This document shows positions 38,191 through 50,537 of a DNA stretch of 64,000 nt, piece by piece (positions within the stretch are counted from its first letter, which is position 1; the number at the start of each line of letters is the position of its first letter). A program made the position numbers and the translations under genes. Source of the stretch: Selaginella moellendorffii (Eukaryota; Streptophyta; Lycopodiopsida; Selaginellales; Selaginellaceae); contig NW_003314290.1 in assembly GCF_000143415.4 (NCBI RefSeq), positions 549,470 through 613,469 on the forward strand. The letters run 5' to 3'. The notes under the pieces are model-generated. The model made no database searches. It was not told the DNA's origin and saw nothing but the letters and a program-made list of their open reading frames with translations.

Positions 38191-39060
38191 TCTGTAAGTG
38201 ATTAAATTTTTCCATTCTACTTTAGTCACTTAACCACACCTCCGGCCACTTGGAGGAGTCTCATTCACAACCTTCATAAGTCCCACTTAGGACTTGGGGC
38301 TTGCTAGCCCCGAGAATGGCATCCATGCCACTCCACTTTTGCACTTGGTCCCAGTGCTCCACGTGTCCGGTCCTATGACTGACACCCCAAAGCACCACCA
38401 ACATACCAGCCTGTTACACTAGGCCATGCCCAATCACCTTGGTCACATCAGTGGTCCAACACCATCTGCATTGTAATTTCGTCTCTCCAAGACTGGGCCA
38501 TCCGTCCGTGAGTGGTCATCCCAGATCCACTTTTTAGCATCCTTAGGATGCCCGCAGACATGGGGAATAGCCTTCCTCAATATCTCCTTTCTAGTCCCCA
38601 CTAAATCCCTTTCCGTCCTTGGCTGTGTTCGCCAACACTGCCACTGGATCAGGGCCCATAGGCTCGACCACTAAGTCCCACGGTCCTCTGGGACTTCCTC
38701 ACCGCATGACTGTATCCTTGGTCACTACACCAGAGGACTACTCCTCTTCCTTTCCACAGTCTAGGCCTTTGGGACAACATTTCAGAACACCGTGGCCTTA
38801 CGTAAGCCTCGTGGGTACTCTCCCTGCCTTCCGCCTTTGGGTGCTCTAGCCATGGGCTTAGAGTGAGGTTCCGTTGAGCCACACTAGGTATCCAAGTAGG
38901 TAGTGCCACCCACACTTGGACTGGGAGCATCGGCCAATCGATCTCCCGGGGGAACTAGAGCCAGCTCTTGAACACTTCACCAAGCTACCCCGCTTGTCGG
39001 TCCGTATTCACTCTAGTCTTGGACTTCCTAGTGGTCAGTTCATCACCCAACACTAGGTCT

Positions 39061-39157
39061 GGCCTTCCTGGGCCAAACTGGCCTTCCTGGGCCAAACTGG
39101 CCTTCCTGGGCCAAACTGGCCTTTCCTGGCCAAACTAGCCTTTCCGAGCCAAACTGG
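39061..39157. repeat. 19-bp tandem repeat in the element A left LTR
   Basis: GGCCTTCCTGGGCCAAACT is present three times, followed by two degenerate units. The other LTRs have one full and one partial unit. Confidence 0.85.
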
Positions 39158-39250
39158 CTCTACTGCAGTCCTCCCCCCTACTATACTTTTGGAGCTCACC
39201 AAACCCCCCAGGGTCTAGGAGACGAACGCTTTGGGCTTTCACCCTCTCAG

Positions 39251-39595
39251 ACTCGGACTCGGACTTGGACTCGGACTCGGGCTCGGACTCAGACTTGGAC
39301 TCGGGCTCGGGCTCAGTCTCGGCCTCGGCCTCGGTCTCGGTCTCGGTCCTGGTCGCGGTCTCAATCTCGGTCTTGGTCCCGGTCTCAGTCCTGGTCTTAG
39401 TCCCGGTCTCAGTCTTGACCTCGGACTCCATCTCGGGTCCTTTTCAGATTCCATCTCGGGTCCATCTCGAACTCCATCTTAGGTCCATCTCGGACTCCAT
39501 CTGGGGTCCATCTCGGACTTCATCTCGAGTCCATCTCGGACTCCACCTCGGACTCCACCTCAGGTCCATCTCGGACTCCATCTCGGACACTTCCA
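39251..39595. repeat. CTCGGN hexamer array plus 11-12-bp minisatellite (element A left LTR)
   Basis: Starts as CTCGGA/CTCGGT hexamers and turns into CATCTCGG(A/G)(C)TC units. This is the shortest hexamer array of the five with the most CTCGGG/CTTGG variants. Confidence 0.85.
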
Positions 39596-39819
39596 CATGT
39601 CATATGTTGGTCCTTTTGGGTCCCTTTTTGGAGCCTCGCTTATTGCTCGCTTCATGCTCGTTCCTTGAGCACTCCGTTAAGAGTTCCACTCCCGCTCTTA
39701 ACCTTTCAAGTCGGAGCCTTTTAGTCCAAACATGTTACGCTCGTTTGGCTTTTGCTTCGGCCACTACCACATGGCACCCTTTCGGCTCCACTTTGGGGCT
39801 TAGGGATTTGTGTCTTACA

Positions 39820-41312
39820 ACTCCACCACCCATAGACGAAGTTCGATGTCCTCATCGAACGGTAAACACTCTTATAAAGTAACACCCGCATGTATTACCA
39901 GTTCCATCCTTGGCACCCAGCTAATATTTGTCTATGGTTTGACACCAAAGGTGCACCATGCCTTGTCCATCCTCTAAGGAGCATAGTCTCTCCAACATAA
40001 AGACTCATTCGGCCACCTGGGGTGGTTTGCTCCCTTTTATTGGTTTAGTTCTCACTAAACCCGTTAGAGACACCTTCTCTAACTCAATTCCACTACTCAT
40101 TCTCGAGTAGTCCCAACTTCTATTGACATAACCAATTCACCTTGGAACTTTTTAATTTTGACTTCTCGAAGTCAATTTCTTTGGTGTCTTTGACACCTTT
40201 CACTACACATATTGTGCAACTTCGCTTCCCATCCTAGGAAGCTCCCCACTTGAGGGCGCCATTGTCCTCCTTTCTATTTTATGCCACTTTTGGCACCAAG
40301 TTCTAGCTATCGTAAGTTGTGCTAGAGCTATCCACAGTCCTATCTTTTGGCTACTTTGCCACTCCCTCCCTTGAAGCTTTCACTTTTGCCCACTTGGAGC
40401 ATTTGGGAATCCATCCTTGGAAGCACACTTCCTTTCTCACAATCCGTTAGCATCTAACACACTAGTGTTCCATGCCTAACTTTGCCATTTGGATTCCTTC
40501 CAATGAACTCCATAGCCCACACTTGGCCACTAGTCTTTTGCTTTTATCCATTGATTGTTGCACTGAGCAACATAGGATCACTACCTCCATTCTCGAGGTA
40601 TCCTTTTGGTTCCATGGCAAAGGCTCTACTTTGCTAAGTCTAGCGGGTGCTCACCCTTAGTAGGTCTCTTTAGCAATTTTTGCTCCGGGCTTCGTCCACA
40701 GCCCAACTTTGTGACCCTTCCATGGGTCTCCCCCCAAGCCTACTTTCTTGGACTTACTATACCATCGTATTGGCACAATTGATTTCCCTTTAGGTGTCCT
40801 TCTCACTTGGTCACCTCGACCAAGTCACACCATTATCAATAGTTCAAATCAACACTTTGAACTGGGAATTATATTCCTTAACCCAAACAAAGATTTTGTC
40901 TTTGTTTAGCCACAAGATCGCCTGATGATCTCATCTTGACCCCTTAACAGGTCTACCAATAGGAACTAGGTCTTCCCGACCCTTTTTAAATTGTTGACTA
41001 TGACCCCGAGGGCATCCCCCACACTTGGCGATGCACCCAAGCTAGCCCTTCTGGCCAAGGATCCATAACAACTGAAATTGGGTGTCCCCATCTCATTCAC
41101 CATGTCCTTGGTGCCCTTTGCACCAAAGTGTTCAAGTTAGATATGCTGAGCTTTCACTTTAAGCAATCTAACCATGCATCACGACTCTGAGGCATCCCTC
41201 GCTTGGCGGTGTGCTCAAATCAGTCTCCTCACTGAGAGTCCATGACCACCGAAAAATGAGTGTCTTCATATTCCAAACCATCACCACGCCCTAGTGATTT
41301 GGGACTCGAACC
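39820..41312 (-). other. Element A interior, left part
   Basis: Non-coding. Parallel to 42,980-44,005 plus 45,731-46,210 of element B, with no frame conserved between the two. It ends at GAACC, where B is inserted. Confidence 0.75.
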
Positions 41313-42413
41313 TGTGAGCGACTAAATTTTCCATTCTACTTTAGTCACTTAACCACACCTCTGACCACTTGGAGGAGTCTCATTCACAACCTCCATAAGT
41401 CCAATCCAGGACTTGGGACTTGCTAGCCCCGAAAATGGCATCCATGCCACTCAACATTTGCACTTGGTCCAAGTGCTCCACGTGTCCGATCCCATGACCG
41501 ACACTCAAAGGTACCACCGACATAGCAGCCCGTTATGCTAAGGCCATGCCCAATCACCTTTGCCACACTAGTAGTCCAATACCACTTGCATCACCATCTT
41601 GGCTCTCCAAGACTAGGCAAACCATCCGTGAGTGGTCATCTCAGATCCACTCCTTAGCATCCTTAGGATGCCCACCGACAAGGGGAATAGCCTTCCCCAA
41701 TATCCCTCTGTCAGTCCCCACTAAGTCCCTTTCTGCCCCTGGCCGTGTTTGCCAACACTGCCACTGGATCAAGACCCATAGGCCCGACCACTAAGTCCCA
41801 CGGTCCTCTGGGACTTCCTCACCACACGACTGTGTCCTTGGTCACTACCCCAGAGGACTGCTCCTCTTCCTTTCCACAGTCTGGGCCTTTGGGACAACAT
41901 TTCGGAACACCGTGGCCTTACGCGAGCCACCTGGGTACTCTCCTCGCCTTCTACCCTTGGGTGCTCTAGCCATGGGCTTAGAGCGGGTTCCGTTGAGCCA
42001 CACCAGGTATCCAAGTAGGTAGTGCCACCCACACTTGGACTGGGAGCATCGGCCAGTCGATCTCCCGGGGGAACTAGAGCCGGCTCTTGAACACTTCACC
42101 AAGCTACCCCACTTGTCGGTCTGTGTTCACTCTAGTCTTGGACTTCCCAGTGGGCAGCTCATCACCCAACACTGGGTCCGGCCTTCCTGGGCCAAACTGG
42201 CCTTTCCTGGCCAAACTGGCTCCACTGCAGTCCTCCCCCTACTATACTTTTGGAGCTCACCAAACCCCCCAGGGTCTGGGAGACGAACGCTTTGGGCTTT
42301 CACCCTCTCAGACTCGAACTCGGACTCGGACTCGGACTCGGACTCGGACTCGGACTTGGACTCAGGCTCGGGCTCGGTCTCGGCCTCGGCCTCGGTCTCG
42401 TTCTCGGTCCCGA

Positions 42414-42457
<44 letters not shown>

Positions 42458-42979
42458 CCGGTCTCGGTCTCGACTTCGGACTCCATCTCGGACTCCATCT
42501 CGGACTCCATCTCGGGTCCATCTCGGACTCCATCTCGGGTCCATCTCGGACTCCATTTTGGGACCATCTCGCACTCCATCTCGGGTCCATCTCGGACTCC
42601 ATCTCGGACTCCATTTCGGGTCCATCTCGGGTCCACCTCGGACTCCATCTCGGACTCCATCTCGGGTCCATCTCGGGTCCACCTCGGACTCCAACTCGAG
42701 TCCATCTCGGACTCCACTTTGGACTCCAACTCGAGTCCATCTCGGACACTTCCACATGTCATGTGTTGGTCCTTTTGGGTCCCTTTTTGGAGCCTCGCTT
42801 TTTGCTTGCTTCGTGCTCGTTCCTCGAGCACTTCGTTGGGAGTTCCACTCCCGCTCTTGACTTTTCAAGTCAGAGCTTTTGGTCCAAACGTGTTACACTC
42901 GTTTGGCTCTCGCTTCAGCCACTCCCACGTGGCACCCTTTCCGGCTCCACTTTGGGGCCTAGGGATTTTGTGTCTCACA
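41313..42979 (-). repeat. Element B 3' LTR
   Basis: 1,667 bp. The minus strand starts TGTGAGACACAAAATCCC just after the GGGTGGTGGAGT purine tract. Confidence 0.88.
42311..42745. repeat. CTCGGN array and minisatellite (element B left LTR)
   Basis: About 28 hexamers, then roughly two dozen 11-12-bp units alternating CATCTCGGACTC and CATCTCGGGTC, with CAACTCGAGTC variants at the end. Confidence 0.85.
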
Positions 42980-44005
42980 ACTCCACCACCCATAGACGAA
43001 GTTCGATGTCCTCATCGAACGGTAAACCATTTTGTAAAGTAACACTCGCATGTGTTACCATTTCCATCCTTGGCACCTAGCCAATATTTGTCAATGGTTT
43101 GACATTAAAGGCTCACCATGCCTTTTGCATATGCCTCAATGGTTTGACACCAAAAGCTCACCATGCCTTGCCTATCCTCTAAGGAGGGTAGTCTCCCCAA
43201 CTTAGAGACTGATTGGACCACATGTAGTGGTTCTCGCTAAACCTCTTAGAGACCCTTCTCTAAGTCAATCCCACTACTCCTTCTCGAGTAGTCTCAATTT
43301 CCATCGATATAACCTTTGCACTTTGGAACTTTGAATTTTGACTTCTTGGAGTCAATTTCCTAGGTGTCTCCGACACCTTGCCTTGCACCTTTTGTGCAAC
43401 TCCACTTCCCATCCTAGGAAGTTCTCTACTCGAGGGCACCATCATCCTCTCTTCTATTTCGTGCCACCCTGGGGCACTAAGTTCCAGTTATCATTCTTTG
43501 TGCTAGGGCTGTTCATGGCCCTATCCTTTGGCTACCTTACCGCTCCCTCTCTTGGAGCTTTTACTTCGCCAAATTGGAGCACTTAGGAATCCATCCTTGG
43601 AAGTCCACTTCCTTTCCCACAAGCTGTTAGCATCGAACACATTAGTGTTCCTCGCCTAACTTTGCCACTTGGATTCCTTCCAAGGGATTCCACGGCCCTA
43701 TCTTGGCCACTTATCTTTTGCTCCTATCCGTTGATTGTTGCACCAAGCAACCCTGAATCTCTACCTCCCTCCTTGAGGTATTCTTTTGATTCCATAGCAA
43801 AGGCTCTACTTTGCCAAGACTAGGGTGTTCACCCCTCGTAAGTCTCTTTAGCATCTTCTGCTGTGGGCTCTATCCATGGCTCAACTTTATGACCCTCCCA
43901 TGGGTCTCTTTAGAGACTACTTTCCTTGGACACACTATGCCATCGCAATGACATAACTCATTTCCCTAAGGTGTTTTTCCCACTTGGTCACCTTGACCAA
44001 GCCAC

Positions 44006-45089
44006 TGTAAGCGACTAAATTTTCCATTCTACTTTAGTCACTTAACCACACCTCTGACCACTTGGAGGAGTCTCATTCACAACCTCCATAAGTCCAATCC
44101 AGGACTTGGGACTTGCTAGCCCCGAGAATGGCATCCATGCCACTCAACATTTGCACTTGGTCCAAGTGCTCCACGTGTCCGATCCCATGACCGACACTCA
44201 AAGGTACCACCGACATCGCAGCCCGTTACGCTAAGGCCATGCCCAATCACCTTTGCCACACTGGTAGTCCAATACCACTGGCATCACCGTCTTGGCTCTC
44301 CAAGACTAGGCAAACCATCCGTGAGTGGTCATCTCAGATCCACTCCTTAGCATCCTTAGGATGCCCACCGACAAGGGGAATAGCCTTCCCCAATATCCCT
44401 CTATCAGTCCCCACTAAGTCCCTTTCTGCCCCTGGCCGTGTTTGCCAACACTGCCACTGGATCGAGACCCACAGGCCCGACCACTAAGTCCCACGGTCCT
44501 CTGGGACTTCCTCACCACACGACTGTGTCCTTGGTCACTACCCCAGAGGACTGCTCCTCTTCCTTTCCACAGTCTGGGCCTTTGGGACAACATTTCGGAA
44601 CACCGTGGCCTTACGCGAGCCACCTGGGTACTCTCCTCGCCTTCTACCCTTGGGTGCTCTAGCCATGGGCTTAGAGCGGGTTCTGTTGAGCCACACCAGG
44701 TATCCAAGTAGGTAGTGCCACCCACACTTGGACTGGGAGCATCGGCCAGTCGATCTCCCGGGGGAACTAGAGCCGGCTCTTGAACACTTCACCAAGCTAC
44801 CCCACTTGTTGGTCCATGTTCACTCTAGTCTTGGACTTCCCAGTGGGCAGCTCATCACCCAACACTGGGTCCGGCCTTCCTGGGCCAAACTGGCCTTTCC
44901 TGGCCAAACTGGCTCCACTGCAGTCCTCCCCCTACTATACTTTTGGAGCTCACCAAACCCCCCAGGGTCTGGGAGACGAACGCTTTGGGCTTTCACCCTC
45001 TCAGGCTCCGGACTCGGACTCGGACTCGGACTCGGGCTCGGGCTCGGGCTCGGTCTCGGCCTCGGCCTCGGTCTCGGTCTCGGTCCGGA

Positions 45090-45121
<32 letters not shown>

Positions 45122-45725
45122 CCGGTCTCGGTCTCGACTTCGGACTCCATCTCGGACTCCATCTCAGACTCCATCTCGGACTCCATCTCGGGTCCATCTC
45201 GGGTCCATCTCGGACTCCATCTCGGACTCCATTTCGGGTCCATCTCGAGTCCACCTCGGACTCCACTTTGGACTCCATCTCGGGTCTATCTCGGACTCCA
45301 TCTCGGACTCCATTTCGGGTCCATCTCGGGTCCACCTCGGACTCCACTTCGGACTCCATCTCGGACTCCATCTCGGGTCCATCTCGGACTCCACTTCGGA
45401 CTCCAACTCGGGTCCATCTCGGACTCCACTTCGGACTCCAACTCGGGTCCATCTCGGACTCCACTTCGGACTCCAACTCGAGTCCATCTCGGACACTCCC
45501 ACGTGTCATGTGTTGGTCCTTTTAGGTCCCTTTTTGGAGCCTTGCCTTTTGCTTGCTTCGTGCTCGTTCCTCGAGCACTTCGTTGGGAGTTCCACTCCCG
45601 CTCTTGACTTTTCAAGTCGAAGCTTTTGGTCCAAACGTGATACGCTCGTTTGGCTCTTGCTTCGGCCACTACCATGTGGCGCCCTTCCGGCTCCACTTTG
45701 GGGCCTAGGGATTTTGTGTCTCACA
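44006..45725 (-). mobile_element. Solo LTR of the A/B family inside element B
   Basis: 1,720 bp with TG...CA ends, flanked by GCCAC at 44,001-44,005 and 45,726-45,730. The uninterrupted site is seen in element A near 40,820 (GACCAAGTCACACCATTATC), so insertion followed by LTR-LTR recombination is the simplest history. Confidence 0.92.
45003..45495. repeat. CTCGGN array and minisatellite (solo LTR)
   Basis: Short hexamer part with a CTCGGTCCGGATCTCGG change, and a long 11-12-bp part containing a higher-order unit CCACTTCGGACTCCAACTCG repeated three times near the right end. Confidence 0.85.
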
Positions 45726-45730
45726 GCCAC

Positions 45731-48700
45731 ACCATCATCAATAGTTCAAATCAACACTTTGAACTAGAAACCTTATTCCTTAACCCAAACAAGGACCTTG
45801 TCCTTATTTGGCCACAAGATCATCTAGTGATCTCACCTCAGCACCTTAACAGGTTTGCCAATAGGTACTAGGTCTTCCAGACCTTTAACTTGTTAACTAC
45901 GACCCCGGGGGCATCCCCCACACTTGGCGGTGCACCCAAGCCAGCCCTTCCGGCCAAGGGTCCATAGCAACTGAGATTAGGTGTCCCCATCTCACTCACC
46001 ACGTCCTTGGTGCCACTTGCACCAAAGCGTTCAAGTTAGATATGCTGAGCTTTCACACTAAGCAATCTAACCGTGCATCACGACTCCAAGGCATCCCTCG
46101 CTTGGCGGTGTGCCCAAACCAGTCTCCCCACTGAGAGTCCATGACCACCGAAATATGAGTGTCCTCATATTCCAAACCATCACCACGCCCTAGTGATTTG
46201 GGACTCGAACCCAAGCACTAGAGGGTCGGGACTCGAACCCAACCTCCGTGACTCCCCACGCCGGTGCACCAACTTATTTTTAAAGCGCGCTACAGATCAC
46301 AGCTTAGGAACCTAGTTCCTCTACACTGCCAAGTCCTCTCACTTGACATGTCTGTGATCATGCATGGACTCCTCCATGCTCGACCCCATGGCCCACCCTT
46401 TTTGAAGTTATCACCTTCAACTAGGGTCTTTGTTCCCCCGACGTGCCAATCTCACTTGGCAAGTCCTCCGACCATTGTAACATGGTTCCTGCATAAGCGT
46501 GAAAGTCCTTGACCATCGACTTTCGTTCAAAGCCCTCTCTTTGAACACTCGGGAACTACTTCCCTAACCTTGATAACCTTGCCTCATGGCAAGCTTCAAG
46601 ACCACGCTTCTGCTGTGCCACTCTCATTTCGCGCGTTCCATGAACCATTTACACTCGGCCTTTCTAAGTACTACGCTACCTAGAATCGTCTTTGGGAACC
46701 TTGAAGGAACTCTGTCCCTCAGCTTGCTAAGGCCTCCCCTTTCGCAAGCTTTATAGTTGCCATATAGTCTAACATGGACAATTCCATATTTTAGACTCTC
46801 CATGGCATCACGGTTGCTAGCAGCAACACCCTCGAGCCCCCACTTGATTCTCCACTCCCAGCTGGCATAACCAACCTTGGTTATGCCCTTCGATTTTTAT
46901 GGTTCAGTTCCATCCCAATACTACTTGCCTTTTAGCCCCATATGTTTCCTTTGGTTATTCTCCTCCAGACCAGGAGGATAGCTTTTGCACTTTCTATCAT
47001 GCCTTAGCAAGTATTCTTAGGGATGTACCTACCCAATAGCCCAAGGAGTGGTTCCTCAATCTGGGTATGCTCACCTTATAATCCCACACACTGGGATTAC
47101 ATTGTTGCTTATGGGCCTTTACATGCCCATCACTAGCCTTGCCAAAATTCCATTTTTGGCTTTGTCCAACTCGGGTAGACAGTCCTCTCCTGTCTCCGCA
47201 ACCTTGGACATTTGGATAGCACCTTCTATCCATCATTCGCTAGGGACTTAGTCCCTTGGGCTTTATCCATTGCCCTCGCGACATCAAACACCACCTTCTG
47301 GTGTTCTAGAGTGTTCGGGTGTCCCAATGATGGCTTTCTTGACAATGAGTATTTCCTTTTATGACATTGACTTACTATATCGCAACACAAGCAACTTATC
47401 CCCCGTAAGGGTGTATCCGACTTCCCTATGCTATTAAGAAGTCTTGGGTAGCTACCTTCTACCCGTTCAACCAGTTATTTTGCATCTCTTGCTTAGTTGC
47501 CTCATAGTTGTCAAGTCCTACAACTCATTGCTTGGTGCTTTCACACCTCCATCATTATCTGGGTCACCACACTCCAACTGCATGCTCTGCAGCTTAGGCT
47601 ATGCTATTCCCATTTCCATTGGGATTCCTTTGGCAAGGGGTTCTCATGAACCCACCAACATAGCCTCAAGGTATCACACCTTGGCACATTTGGTGTCTCC
47701 ACACCATCGGCTCCACGAGTCTACCTCTATGACATTTCCCCTTCGTGTCTAAGTCTTTGCCAAAACCAACACCGCTCTTTCTCATGCCAACCATCCGTTA
47801 ACACTGCACTATAGAGGTCACACACAACTTTATGTCAAAGTTGTTTTCTTCTGGGAACACCTTTCCCATAACTTTAGCATGGCACATTTTGCCATCGATG
47901 AGATACCCTCTGTTCTCATCCTTGGATCCTATGATCCCCCCCCATCCTTTGTGGGGTACAACACACCTCAGTCCAAATGCTTCCATCAGTCCTTTTAGGA
48001 CCATCCCTTGACTCTACTTGAGTCATCAGCAGTTTTGGACTTGGTTAATCCACAGACCCTTAAGGTCCTACTTGTGAGGCACTAGCTCACTGGAATACAC
48101 TTCTGGCATTCCTGTCCTACTCAAAAGGACTATTTTCACAAGTGTTACTCCGACACTTGATTTTGTTCTCTAGGGGCAACTTTTGCCCCTTAGGACTACT
48201 TGTCCATGCGATGAGAATACCACTCATCTCTAAGTACACCCCCCAACTCCTTGGGTTGTTCCAGCATTTATTAAAGGTAGCCCCGGCTACCATTTCAAGA
48301 ACTTGAGTCCTCTTCTGTATTTGACTTCCCACGGTCATTACCTCTGGTCTCACATTTATGAGCACCAACCTCAACTATATGAGGATAATTTTGTGACTCC
48401 TTTATTGTTTTGGAGTCTCTATCTTTCCCGTGATCCCAACTTTAGTTGTTTACCACAACAACCTTAGCCAATTTGCTGAGACAAATGCTCATCCGGATCA
48501 CATCCTCAACTCAATGAGGAAAACTTTGCACTGTTCCCAAGATCCCAAAGTTGTTCCATTATTGGCCCTTTTCTATCCACCACCTCATCTACAAGTTCAC
48601 ACATGAACTGTAATGGAGAGCCATGTCTTCCCGACTTGCTACTCCTCAAGGATAGGCCCACTCCTCGGACCTTCCGATGCCAACACTAGTGGTGATATAC

Positions 48701-48732
48701 TTGAGCACCAATAAAAGTCGGACTAAGGAACA
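45731..48732 (-). other. Element B interior, main part
   Basis: About 3 kb without recognisable proteins. Homologous to 40,830-41,312 and 50,538-53,075 of element A with many substitutions and indels and no shared frame. Contains the uninterrupted GAACC site near 46,208. Confidence 0.75.
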
Positions 48733-48744
48733 GCTCCGATACCA
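48733..48744 (-). promoter_or_regulatory. Primer-binding site of element B (tRNA-iMet type)
   Basis: The minus strand reads TGGTATCGGAGC, one base from the standard TGGTATCAGAGC, three bases beyond the LTR end. It fixes the right LTR as the 5' LTR. Confidence 0.85.
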
Positions 48745-48747
48745 AAT

Positions 48748-49860
48748 TGTGAGTGACTAAATTTTCCATTCTACTTTAGTCACTTAACCACACCTCTGAC
48801 CACTTGGAGGAGTCTCATTCACAACCTCCATAAGTCCAATCTAGGACTTGGGACTTGCTAGCCCCGAGAATGGCATCCATGCCACTCAACATTTGCACTT
48901 GGTCCAAGTGCTCCACGTGTCCGATCCCATGACCGACACTCAAAGGTACCACCAACATAGCAGCCCGTTATGCTAAAGCCATGCCCAATCACCTTTGCCA
49001 CACTAGTAGTCCAATACCACTTGCATCACCGTTTTGGCTCTTCAAGACTAGGCAAACCATCCGTGAGTGGTCATCTCAGATCCACTCCTTAGCATCCTTA
49101 GGATGCCCACCGACAAGGGGAATAGCCTTCCCCAATATCCCTCTGTCAGTCCCCACTAAGTCCCTTTCTGCCCCTGGCCGTGTTTGCCAACACTGCCACT
49201 GGATCGAGACCCACAGGCCCGACCACTAAGTCCCACGGTCCTCTGGGACTTCCTCACCACACGACTGTGTCCTTGGTCACTACCCCAGAGGACTGCTCCT
49301 CTTCCTTTCCACAGTCTGGGCCTTTGGGACAACATTTCGGAACACCGTGGCCTTACGCGAGCCACCTGGGTACTCTCCTCGCCTTCTGCCCTTGGGTGCT
49401 CTAGCCATGGGCTTAGAGCGGGTTCCGTTGAGCCACACCAGGTATCCAAGTAGGTAGTGCCACCCACACTTGGACTGGGAGCATCGGCCAGTCGATCTCC
49501 CGGGGGAACTAGAGCCGGCTCTTGAACACTTCACCAAGCTACCCTACTTGTCGGTCTGTGTTCACTCTAGTCTTGGACTTCCCAGTGGGCAGCTCATCAC
49601 CCAACACTGGGTCCGGCCTTCCTGGGCCAAACTAGCCTTTCCTGGCCAAACTGGCTCCACTGCAGTCCTCCCCCTACTATACTTTTGGAGCTCACCAAAC
49701 CCCCCAGGGTCTGGGAGACGAACGCTTTGGGCTTTCACCCTCTCAGACTCGAACTCGGACTCGGACTCGGACTCGGACTCGGACTCGGACTCGGACTCGG
49801 ACTCGGACTCAGGCTCGGGCTCGGTCTCGGCCTCGGCCTCGGTCTCGTTCTCGGTCCCGA

Positions 49861-49898
<38 letters not shown>

Positions 49899-50532
49899 CC
49901 GGTCTCGGTCTCGGTCCCGGTCTCGGTCTCGACTTCGGACTCCATCTCGGACTCCATCTCGGACTCCATCTCGGACTCCATCTCGGGTCCATCTCGGACT
50001 CCATCTCGGGTCCATCTCGGACTCCATTTCGGGCCCATCTCGGACTCCATCTCGGGTCCATCTCGGACTCCATCTCGGACTCCATTTCGGGTCCATCTCG
50101 GGTCCACCTCGGACTCCATCTCAGACTCCATCTCGGACTCCATCTCGGACTCCATCTCGGACTCCATTTCGGGTCCATCTCGGGTCCACCTCGGACTCCA
50201 TCTCGGACTCCATCTCGGGTCCATCTCGGGTCCACCTCGGACTCCAACTCGAGTCCATCTCGGACTCCACTTTGGACTCCAACTCGAGTCCATCTCGGAC
50301 ACTTCCACGTGTCATGTGTTGGTCCTTTTGGGTCCCTTTTTGGAGCCTTGCTTTTTGCTCGCTTCGTGCTCGTTCCTCGAGCACTTCGTTGGGAGTTCCA
50401 CTCCCGCTCTTGACTTTTCAAGTCGGAGCTTTTGGTCCAAACGTGTTACACTCGTTTGGCTCTCGCTTCAGCCACTCCCACGTGGCACCCTTTCCGGCTC
50501 CACTTTGGGGCCTAGGGATTTTGTGTCTCACA
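48748..50532 (-). repeat. Element B 5' LTR
   Basis: 1,785 bp, longest of the five. It is highly similar to the LTR at 41,313 outside the arrays, so B is the youngest full-length member here. Confidence 0.88.
49745..50298. repeat. CTCGGN array and minisatellite (element B right LTR)
   Basis: Longest array, about 550 bp. It is free of stops in several frames on both strands, giving Ser-Asp, Gly-Leu, Arg-Ser/Arg-Pro or Glu-rich dipeptide strings that mimic genes. Confidence 0.88.
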
Positions 50533-50537
50533 GAACC

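Larger units (their letters stand above)
38193..39819 (-). repeat. Element A 3' LTR
   Basis: 1,627 bp with TG...CA ends. It differs from its partner at 53,090 mainly in array length and extra GGCCTTCCTGGGCCAAACT units. Confidence 0.85.
41313..50532 (-). mobile_element. Element B: same family, inserted in element A
   Basis: LTRs at 41,313-42,979 and 48,748-50,532; GAACC flanks at 41,308-41,312 and 50,533-50,537. The empty site can be read in B's own interior (GGGACTCGAACCCAAGCACT, about 46,201-46,220), proving a clean insertion. The interior (42,980-44,005 plus 45,731-48,747) is about 4,043 bp, matching A to within a few bases, and codes for nothing recognisable. Confidence 0.92.

Noticed and set aside
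39820-41312. Short frames in the A/B interior as accessory retroviral-type genes
   Set aside because: No frame is shared between the A and B interiors despite clear nucleotide homology.
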